NCBI GenBank assembly: GCA_031963045.1
Contig: JASSUK010000043.1
Coordinates: 1 to 64,000, forward strand
Source of the DNA: JASSUD01 sp031963045
Lineage (GTDB): Bacteria; Pseudomonadota; Gammaproteobacteria; Burkholderiales; Burkholderiaceae
DNA: 64,000 nt
Direction: 5' to 3'
Part shown: positions 1 to 6,421 of the stretch, piece by piece
Layout: every line of letters begins with the position of its first letter
How positions within the stretch are numbered: the first letter of the stretch is position 1
The notes under the pieces: model-generated
What the model was told of the DNA's origin: nothing
What the model saw: only the letters and a program-made list of their open reading frames with translations
Databases searched by the model: none
Position numbers and translations under genes: made by a program

Positions 1-649
1 GGCTGCGCCCCGCGTCCTCAGCGGACATGAAGGCTGGGTGACTAGCGTCGTGATGTCGGCCGATGGTCGGTATGTGGTCTCCGGAAGTAAGGATAAGACG
101 GTGCGGGTGTGGGATTGGCAAACGCTCGAGGCTACGCCCCGCATCCTAAGGGGGCATCAAAATTCGGTGGAGAGCGTCGTGATGTCGGCCGATGGTCGGT
201 ATGTGGCCTCCGGAAGTAAGGACAAGACGGTGCGGTTGTGGGATATTGCTTCGGGTAAATGTCTGGCGACAATTCACGGGTTTAACGGAGGCGTTAACCG
301 TGTTGCCTGGCAAAACATAGACGGCCTCGATTATTTGATCACGGGCAGTTACGACAAAATAGTTCGCTGCTGGCAATGGATTCCGGCGGATGATCAATGG
401 CATGTCAGGTTACGGTGGACATCGGGTCAAAACGCATTAACCCTGGTTGGCGCCAAGATAGATGGTGTCGAAGAATTAAGTCCGATGAATAGCCGTCTGC
501 TCAAGCAACGCGGCGCAACGGGAGAGCCGCGCAAGACTGTAGAGGAAGAATCGCTGCCATTACCGATAGAAGGAGCACAATCATCGGTGTTAACACTAGC
601 TGCCCAGGCGGATAGCCGATTTAGATCGACTTATCTCAATTTTGTATGA
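1..649 (+). CDS. NACHT/WD40 protein, C-terminal part (cut by window start)
   Basis: The reading frame is open from base 2, so the gene begins left of the window. What is visible is about three WD40 blades (SADGRYVVSGSKDKTVRVWD and a near copy), then a final divergent blade (DYLITGSYDKIVRCW), then a C-terminal module with LTLVGAKIDGVEELSPMNSR and LLKQRGATGEP. The same tail closes the WD40 proteins at 6.4-12.4 kb and 37.5-42.9 kb, so this is very probably the end of a third NACHT-pentapeptide-WD40 protein. The first two blades are nearly identical in DNA, which points to recent blade duplication. The WD40 propeller is expected to be the ligand-sensing part. The N-terminal domains cannot be judged here. 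Confidence 0.85.
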   Translation, partial: AAPRVLSGHEGWVTSVVMSADGRYVVSGSKDKTVRVWDWQTLEATPRILRGHQNSVESVVMSADGRYVASGSKDKTVRLWDIASGKCLATIHGFNGGVNRVAWQNIDGLDYLITGSYDKIVRCWQWIPADDQWHVRLRWTSGQNALTLVGAKIDGVEELSPMNSRLLKQRGATGEPRKTVEEESLPLPIEGAQSSVLTLAAQADSRFRSTYLNFV

Positions 650-765
650 AGCTGGATGAACTTGGCATCGTTCAGACCGAATAGGTGTTTCGTGTTTACT
701 GACACCTATCTGGAGAGTGTTTCATTCTGGGGGCTGAAGTTTCTAGGCTGCCTCTTTGAGCGGCG

Positions 766-1134
766 TTAACTCTTGTGGACCATTTGATTTTGGAAGCAAA
801 GCCCGAGACCGGCAAGGAAAATCAACATACCATCGTATCCGGCTGCCGGAAAATGGTAGGAAATGTCCGCCCCCCGAATGAAACACTCTCCATGGTAATC
901 GTACCTGGTGCCGTCGTGCAGTGCTCCTATATCAAGGAACTCGAGCATGACATGCGACATTTCAACTTTGGTGCGACCTGAAAGTTGTTTGAATTTCTGT
1001 CTTACAGGAGAAATATAACCAGATAAGACAGATTGCTCCATCAATCCTTCCCTAGTCGGACATGCGGGGTTGGTAACGGCCCGGTATGGAGCTCCGATGA
1101 CAATGTAACCGCCGAGTAATCGGTAAGCTGACAC
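766..1134 (-). CDS. hypothetical protein
   Basis: An open frame of up to 122 codons. A more natural start is the internal Met of MEQSVLSGYISP. The central part (KVEMSHVMLEFLDIGALHDG) looks like real protein rather than random translation, but I do not recognise a family. It lies between the truncated WD40 gene and an IS21 remnant, so it may itself be a fragment. No clear ribosome binding site was found. Confidence 0.3.
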   Translation of the reverse strand: MSAYRLLGGYIVIGAPYRAVTNPACPTREGLMEQSVLSGYISPVRQKFKQLSGRTKVEMSHVMLEFLDIGALHDGTRYDYHGECFIRGADISYHFPAAGYDGMLIFLAGLGLCFQNQMVHKS

Positions 1135-1329
1135 CGCCGATACGGTCCTCCCGCTGACATCTTGCTGTTCCTTTTTAAAAACTCAGCAAGCGTATCAATT
1201 TATTTGTCCTGCTTGGTCCAGGCGGTGGTTCATTCCAGCCAGCAATTGAAAATTGCTACACTGAATTGAGAAGATGGCTGCTTTTTTGAGGCAGCCTTGA
1301 TCGCCAATGAGGTGTACGTGGAAATATAA

Positions 1330-1509
1330 TTACTCAAAAAGCATGGCAAGATCCTGCGGCAGATAGCAGCAGAAGTAGGATGTGCGGTAAATACCGTGCG
1401 GCGGCATTTGAAGCAGCCTGAGATGCCTAAATACGAACGCAAAATGACCAGGAAACGGTCCAAAAGAGTTTCGTTTGCACTTTATTCCACCACCCTGGTA
1501 CAGCCCTAA
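1330..1509 (+). pseudogene. IS21-family istA transposase, N-terminal remnant
   Basis: The frame starts directly after a TAA and reads HGKILRQIAAEVGCAVNTVR followed by RHLKQPEMPKYERK. This is the helix-turn-helix typical of the N-terminus of IS21 IstA (an R-x-IA-x-x-x-G-x-x-x-NTVR pattern). Only about 57 codons remain, against roughly 400-500 in intact IstA, and no start codon or integrase core is present. It marks an old insertion at the left edge of the conjugative module. Confidence 0.6.
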
Positions 1510-1668
1510 GGGTTCACTCCACGGTGTATCACTTTTCAATCGCTGTTGACACCGCATGGCCGAGGTCAGGCTGTCGCGCTATACAGCAAGCCTCCATTCA
1601 TCAGTGTCGCCCCTTCTGGCTTCCATACTGCTGTAGCAAGATGACGGTGCATTAATCAACTGGTTTTT

Positions 1669-2220
1669 TTATTTTTCTATTGTTGTGCCATAACTTTTAG
1701 TGATAGTTGTTTTATATTTTCTCAATAGGTTGCGCATTTCTGAAAGAAGTGCTGCTTGGATGCGCAGGTTTTCATAGCGATCTTCGATTTGGTCAATTAA
1801 GTCTTTTTCCCAAGTATTACGAACGCTTGCAAATGCATTTTTAGGATAACGGTAGCCTGTACGTCCTTTAGGGATATAGTGGGAGAGTGGCGATTTTGTC
1901 TTATCGCTTTTGCTCTTACGATACCTATTTCAATACCACTCTGCTGTAAGACAGGATTTTTCCAGTCTAATTCTGGTGCCGTATTGCCCAAACTCTTGTT
2001 TCTCTCCCATTTCACGCATTGCTCGATTCTGCTCCCAAAATACATCTGCTTGGCTTTGAGCATCGGTTGCAATGCGCATCAGTTCTTGTTCAATCAGACT
2101 GTGTACTGATTGAGTAAACTCAATAGCTCCCTGCTCGTAATCTTCATTTGTTATCTCGGCACGCAGTGCTTGGTTATCGGTTTTAAATAAGAATGACCAG
2201 TCAAAAGGCTTATCTATCAT
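1669..2220 (-). pseudogene. mobI: MobI-like mobilization protein with an in-frame TGA
   Basis: The protein opens MIDKPFDWSFLFKTDNQALR and reads to CLTAEWY. It then meets a TGA at 1930-1932 and continues in the same frame with NRYRKSKSDKTKSPLSHYIP and on to a TAA at 1669-1671. The text across the stop is continuous (EWY-stop-NRYRK), so a CGA-to-TGA change is the simplest explanation. The FWEQNRAMREMGEK and TAEWY segments resemble, from memory, the MobI auxiliary mobilization proteins of SXT ICEs and IncA/C plasmids, which act next to oriT. The box-rich region just upstream (2295-2397) fits that. The family name is from recollection; the stop codon and the open frame on both sides are seen directly. 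Confidence 0.5.
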
Positions 2221-2294
2221 CTCTACCTCTTTATTTTTAATTTTGGTTTGTCCTATTTTTTTAATTTTTTATTTAGTGCCTATTTACATTGCTT

Positions 2295-2397
2295 TCCACA
2301 TATCTATCTATGTGGAGTAGATCAGATGCGCTCCACATAAGAAACGTTCGAGTCTTTGCTGTATGTGGAGTTGCATTATTCTCACTCCACATACAGC
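2295..2397. repeat. Inverted-repeat cluster, candidate oriT or activator-binding region
   Basis: Five copies of the box TCCACATA or its complement TATGTGGA lie within about 100 bp: 2295-2302, 2309-2316, 2332-2339, 2362-2369 and 2386-2393. The first two form an inverted pair with a 6-base spacer. The last two are the core of a perfect 14-bp inverted repeat (GCTGTATGTGGAGT, 2358-2371, and its complement, 2384-2397) with a 12-base loop. The cluster lies between the MobI-like gene and the FlhC-like gene. In SXT and IncA/C elements oriT lies directly upstream of mobI, so a transfer origin is a reasonable inference. Binding sites for an activator or an iteron function are alternatives. Confidence 0.55.
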
Positions 2398-2422
2398 TAA
2401 CAAATTATCAAGGCAGATATTT

Positions 2423-2958
2423 TTAATAAGTTCCTCTCTTTTTTAACCTTCTACAAAATTGGCAATCGATATACGTTTGTTGATGAATAGAGGTATAGGT
2501 ATGACATTTGCATGCTTTACATTTTTTAATCATGGCTTCACCATTTTGCATTTCTTTAGCAAGACACCAAGCATCTGTAATATCAAATGGCAGCCAATTC
2601 GCTTTTTTCATGCCTAATATTTCTTTTCGTATAGCATGATACATCCGGTATGCTTGATATAACGCCTGAATATTGATTGCATCCTCTAAGTTTTCATCAC
2701 TGAGATTAATGTAGAGTTGCATTAAAATAGATGCCTGGATTCTTGCCATATGGCTATTGATTAATACGCTTCCTTTTCTTATGGGTTGGGATTTTTGTTT
2801 TAGAACATGTCCATCATATTCCAGCTCTTTATAAAGCCGAAATACTTGTTTGTAGTAAGCCCTGTTTCAATCACTACGATGCTAGAAGCATATCCAGAGA
2901 GCACCATATATCGGGCCGCAATCCATTTATATGGCGTAATTAATATTGTTGAGAGCAT
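2423..2958 (-). pseudogene. FlhC-family transcriptional activator (SetC/AcaC-like), frameshifted
   Basis: The downstream frame reads VFRLYKEL, then QKSQPIRKGSVLINSHMARI, an alpha-helical stretch, and a zinc site (KKCKACKCH, then DCQFC). That is the FlhC layout: LYKEL, then P-x-x-KG, then C-x2-C with a second C-x2-C about 16 residues later. The N-terminal helix-turn-helix (RYMVLSGYASSIVVIETGLT) lies in another frame and joins near 2850. One frameshift therefore splits an otherwise full-length gene of about 175-180 codons. FlhC-like proteins SetC and AcaC, with an FlhD-like partner, switch on transfer genes in SXT and IncA/C elements. No FlhD-like partner is visible in the window. The start at 2958 just follows the primase terminator and is uncertain. 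Confidence 0.65.
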
Positions 2959-2972
2959 AAAACTTTGATCAT

Positions 2973-3009
2973 AAAAAAGCCCTGCTGTGAAATCAAGCAG
3001 GGCTTTTTT
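2973..3009 (-). terminator. Rho-independent terminator after the primase
   Basis: Stem GCCCTGC/GCAGGGC with A6 before and T6 after, so it can work in both directions. It directly follows the primase stop at 3044 on the minus strand and precedes the FlhC-like gene. The same stem recurs at 45127-45162 and, with one mismatch, at 53813-53848. Confidence 0.8.
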
Positions 3010-3043
3010 ATAGGTTAGCATACTGTATAAAATTTTTTTACAG

Positions 3044-3772
3044 CTAATTCACTTCTTTATATAAATGCTGACTTTCTTTCTTTTTCCGTAATATAAAATC
3101 TCGTAAATAATGAAATTTTGGGAAATAAAACTGACCATAGTGCATCAAAACATCACTCCAATTAATGCTTTCTGCCAAAGCAGGAATGCCTATTATTGGC
3201 GATCTAGTATGGACTTGAATGCCTTGCTTTTTTAGTTTATTTTCTAAAAAATTAGCAGATTCTTGACCAGCCCCCCATCGGTATCTATCAGCCCAGATTA
3301 CAACCGTATCAATCCCTTTAGGCACTTCAAATTTTCTCAGCATATTTCCGTCCATCGTAGACCAAGTAGGAATTCTAGTTGCACTAAAAACGGCAAGCGC
3401 TGTTTCTAGCCTTTCTGCGATACCTATGACATTTGCGTGGACTACTTCTACCCCGTTTTTGCTTGAATTATTGAATTGAAGCGGTTTTCCAAGCTGAATA
3501 GCACCTCCTATAAGAGTTAAACCTGTAGGTAAAGGCATAAATTTTCTGGGATTTTTTACATGAGCTAGATTGCCTGCCATCGTCAAATAGGTACGGTGCA
3601 GGGTGATTAGTTTGCCAGTGGTATCTCGAACCGCACACACGATAGCTGGAAACTTTATGGTTTTTTTACCTTTCTCAAAATAATCTAAGTTAGGATGAAA
3701 ACGGAGAGAATCACTTTGCGCTATAACCTTTGCATCAAAATTTAGACTGTAATACTCGAAGTACTGATGCAT
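3044..3772 (-). pseudogene. Plasmid/P4-type primase, Toprim part
   Basis: The 242 codons contain SLRFHPNLDYFEKGKK, KFPAIVCAVRD, LITLHRTYLT, and then a Toprim-like core with GIAERLETALAVFSAT (the E-x-x-E/A acidic motif) and DTVVIWADRYRWGAGQ (the D-x-D-like motif, here ADRYR). This is the DUF7146/Toprim arrangement of primases on conjugative elements, which make RNA primers for the transferred strand. It is in the same frame as the zinc-ribbon part at 3812-4201 and separated from it only by a TAG, so the two are one gene. The linker DATPMHQYFEYYSLNF lies in the open frame upstream of the annotated Met, so that Met is probably not a true start. Confidence 0.75.
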
Positions 3773-3811
3773 CGGTGTAGCATCCTGCCACGGGTATGGT
3801 GCACTCTCAGA

Positions 3812-4201
3812 CTATGTTTTTTCAATCCTTTGCGTTATCACATTATCAGAGAGATTTTCAGAGGAAGTTTCGAGAGAACCTTCTTGCAAGTTGGCTTCTT
3901 CACCTTTCTTTAAATGCTCATCTATTGCTGCTAGATGAGCTTCAGAAGACTCTTCAGTTATCCACTTTAATATATCAAAACCATTATGGAAGAAACCGCA
4001 GAGGTTACATACCCCAAAAGGGTTATCCTTAGCATTTTGCTTTTTTATATAAAATCGACCTACGCATCCAGGTTTAGGACAAGGAATTTTCTGGCCAAGT
4101 TTATCAATCGCTGGTTGCAGCGCAGGCGCTAGAGTTTCCAAAATAGACAGCCAATGACCTTTTGCCGCGTTTTGAACTTCTTCTTGATAATCTGACATCA
4201 T
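3812..4201 (-). pseudogene. Plasmid/P4-type primase, zinc-ribbon N-terminal part
   Basis: The start is chosen at ATGATG (4201/4198) because AGGAG lies 4-7 bases upstream; the longer frame has no such signal. The protein has AAKGHWLSILETLAPALQ, then a zinc ribbon CPKPGCVG...GVCNLCG (two C-x-x-C-like knuckles), then a helical tail. It stops at a TAG (3812-3814) after RIEKT. Beyond the stop the same frame continues SESAPYPWQDATP into the Toprim part. In the family, zinc ribbon and Toprim are one polypeptide. The stop is therefore most simply a nonsense mutation, although a split but co-translated protein is not excluded. Confidence 0.75.
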
Positions 4202-4254
4202 GTTTCTCCTTAGCGTTAGCATGCCCACAGGGTGGAAAAGCGCCAAAGAGATAT

Positions 4255-4283
4255 CCCCTACCGGAAATATTTCCCGGCAGGGG
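4255..4283 (-). promoter_or_regulatory. Leader hairpin upstream of the primase
   Basis: Stem CCCCTACCGG (4255-4264) with CCGGCAGGGG (4274-4283), one G-T wobble and a loop AAATATTTC. It lies about 50 bases upstream of the primase start. Related GGGA-rich hairpins precede the next two minus-strand genes (about 4780-4813 and 5225-5267), which suggests a shared 5'-UTR element in this operon. Confidence 0.45.
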
Positions 4284-4371
4284 CAAATAATTTAAAACTT
4301 AACTGAAAATACTAAAAGTCATATTTTTCTGCATGCTAAATTACAAATATTCTATTTGCAGTAAAAAATAT

Positions 4372-4737
4372 TTAATCTTTTAAAAAAACATGAATTCGAC
4401 CATTTGTCTTGATACAGTAATATGGTCCGTTTCTGAACAATTCTTTTGCTAAACGTCGATAACTAATATAAGGAGCAAGCTCATCTGAAAAAAGGTATCC
4501 TTCTGCATATTTTTGTGCAAATTTCACGTTATTTTTATATGCTCCTTGATAGTGTTCTTTCATAAATATACGAACTTCAGAAATATTATGATTAGCATTT
4601 TTCAAAATTATGCTTATTAATTTTCTATCATATTTATATAAAAAAGCTGTGCAAACTTGACTAGATAAACAATTCATCCAGTCTCGATTATTTTTTCTAT
4701 TTAATAATTGTATTATCAATGTTATAAATGATTTCAT
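4372..4737 (-). CDS. ArdA-like antirestriction protein (tentative)
   Basis: The start is set at MKSFITLIIQ because GGAG lies about 10 bases upstream; the longer version would need a TTG. The C-terminal half (YQGAYKNNVKFAQKYAEG, then LAPYISYRRLAKELF and NGRIHVF) resembles the last domain of ArdA-type antirestriction proteins, DNA mimics that block type I restriction during conjugative entry. ArdA is usually about 165 residues and more acidic, while this protein has 121 residues and is basic, so a DNA-mimic function is doubtful. The setting, between primase and other transfer-linked genes with a leader hairpin, fits a conjugative element. Confidence 0.4.
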   Translation of the reverse strand: MKSFITLIIQLLNRKNNRDWMNCLSSQVCTAFLYKYDRKLISIILKNANHNISEVRIFMKEHYQGAYKNNVKFAQKYAEGYLFSDELAPYISYRRLAKELFRNGPYYCIKTNGRIHVFLKD

Positions 4738-4905
4738 TTTCCATATCTCCAAGTGCTATGTGTAAAAAACACCAAGGAGATACCCATACTGGGAGTCTCC
4801 CAAGCAGGGTGGAATACATAAGGTAATTTCTCGATAGAGAAGGCTTAACTGATTTGATTGAACCAAAATTAATGGCATTTCAAACCAAGTAGGCTAGTTC
4901 TTGGT

Positions 4906-5202
4906 TTAGAAGAGTATTTCATCGCCTTTTCTTAGATACGTTGGAATTTCTAAGAACGCCAAATCTATTTCTGGTTCTGGTTTTTGACGTTTAGCCTGCG
5001 TTATATTATTTTTCGCAAACTGAATAAAACGCAGGGTTATTGTTTTTGTTATTGCCCATGCGCTATCCATGGTCTTTGGACCTCCTATATGCTTGTGAAA
5101 CATCTGTGCTAAGAACATACAACTGTGCGCAAAGACACTTGCTCCTATGTATAAGAAGCCCAATCCCATAATTAAAATGACGATGAAAGTAATAATAGAC
5201 AT
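4906..5202 (-). CDS. Small membrane-anchored protein
   Basis: 98 residues from the ATG at 5202, chosen because AGGAG lies upstream at the right spacing; the longer frame reads through the leader hairpin. The N-terminus is one strong transmembrane helix (IITFIVILIMGLGFLYIGAS), followed by a second weakly hydrophobic stretch and a charged tail. No family is recognised. It is the first gene of the minus-strand run that leads into the ArdA-like gene and the primase, and has the same kind of leader hairpin. Confidence 0.55.
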   Translation of the reverse strand: MSIITFIVILIMGLGFLYIGASVFAHSCMFLAQMFHKHIGGPKTMDSAWAITKTITLRFIQFAKNNITQAKRQKPEPEIDLAFLEIPTYLRKGDEILF

Positions 5203-5490
5203 GCTGTTGCTCCTTTTATATAAACTGGAGCAACACCCAGTGCCGGGTATTGCTCCCGACAGGGACGTAAAATTGCCAGATGGCAAATGAAAAAATGCTG
5301 TTTTCTGAAAAAGGCCAGCTACCCTTGCGTTAGCCTTGTAATGATTAAACTATGCTTAAGATACTCCAGTGAATTGAATGTATAACATCCCATGATTTCC
5401 CATTTTGAGAAATTCATGAAAGATCGATATCAGCTAACGCAGGATATCTTGATGAGGCAGCGTTTATCTTGTCCTCACAAGGAGTCAATA

Positions 5491-6165
5491 ATGGTTGAAG
5501 CACAGACTGCAGAGCAGAAAAACAAAAAGACACATGTTTATAGCAATCCTGTTTTCAAGCAAATATTAAAAGTGAATAGCTATCAAGCTCAACGAGTGAT
5601 GAGTCGAAAATTCGAGCGAGTGAAGAATGCACTATTTAATATGGATGCCATTCTTCCACTTTTTAGCAAGCAACAAACAGAAATGGATGAGATTGAGAGA
5701 ATCATCCAAGAAGATATGGAAAATATTAAACAGGATCTTAATAAGGATGAAGCTCAGTTCACAAAATTGATAGAAGATTATGGTATTGAGCGCAGAGCAA
5801 CTTATACCCATCCATCTGCATACGAAATTGAAATTACTTCTCCGAAAGTTGCGGATTTTGCTGAATTAATAAAGAAGCTAGATACCTTGATAGGACTGAT
5901 AGATACCCTGTGGATTCCGAAAGTACTGCACAACAAGCAGCGCAATAATGCGGTTTATCAGTGGCAGCAGCGCTTACTTAAATTGGCAGACCGTATCACG
6001 GGTATTGAAAAACGCGCCCGTGCAGCAGCTCATGCACAAGGAAAATCGCTGGAAACGCACGTAGCTGCGTCTGAAGATGACTATGATAAGGAGGAGGGCA
6101 GTCCAGAAGCTATTGATGAGGAGCCGCTTCAAGAAAACGAAGTTGAAGAAGTAACTGAACAATAA
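5491..6165 (+). CDS. DUF1845/AcaB-like protein of conjugative elements
   Basis: The ATG at 5491 follows AAGGAG with 6 bases between, so I prefer it to the upstream ATG at 5392. The protein has 224 residues, is highly charged and is helical: VFKQILKVNSYQAQRVMSRK, a long acidic helix with IQEDMENIKQDL, a segment YEIEITSPKVADFAELIKKL, and an acidic low-complexity tail. The IEITSP...F..LI..LD.LI..ID.LW pattern is that of DUF1845-type proteins found in ICEs (PFL_4669 type) and in AcaB of IncA/C plasmids, a transcriptional activator. The assignment is from pattern memory. It is divergent from the primase run. Confidence 0.5.
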   Translation: MVEAQTAEQKNKKTHVYSNPVFKQILKVNSYQAQRVMSRKFERVKNALFNMDAILPLFSKQQTEMDEIERIIQEDMENIKQDLNKDEAQFTKLIEDYGIERRATYTHPSAYEIEITSPKVADFAELIKKLDTLIGLIDTLWIPKVLHNKQRNNAVYQWQQRLLKLADRITGIEKRARAAAHAQGKSLETHVAASEDDYDKEEGSPEAIDEEPLQENEVEEVTEQ

Positions 6166-6262
6166 CCGCAATGTACACCAGGTCAACCAATGATGTACTT
6201 AAATATACACGTTCTATCTTATTAGTAAGATGCGCTGCCTATGCATCTCCATTTCATAAAGT

Positions 6263-6337
6263 GGTCGAGTAGCCCAAAGGAATCTCACCCTCAGGCTCTC
6301 ACGCAATCGGACGTGAATCTCTCGATTCATCCGGCTC
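6263..6337 (-). ncRNA. Group II intron 3' end remnant (domains V and VI)
   Basis: On the minus strand 6337-6303 reads GAGCCGGATGAATCGAGAGA and then TTCACGTCCGATTGC. This folds as a domain V hairpin with the AGC-type catalytic base and a GAGA tetraloop. It is followed by a domain VI-like hairpin (GCCTGAGGGTGAGATTCC...) that ends in CTACTCGAC, a common group II intron 3' end. No reverse transcriptase frame precedes it, so only the terminal part survives. It lies just beyond the 3' end of the large minus-strand NACHT gene. Confidence 0.65.
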
Positions 6338-6421
6338 CTATCATCCAACCATTCCGGCGCGGGTAATGCGCCAGCATAATCAATTCCAAATCGCTAGATC
6401 TCAAGCAAACTCGAGATAAGC

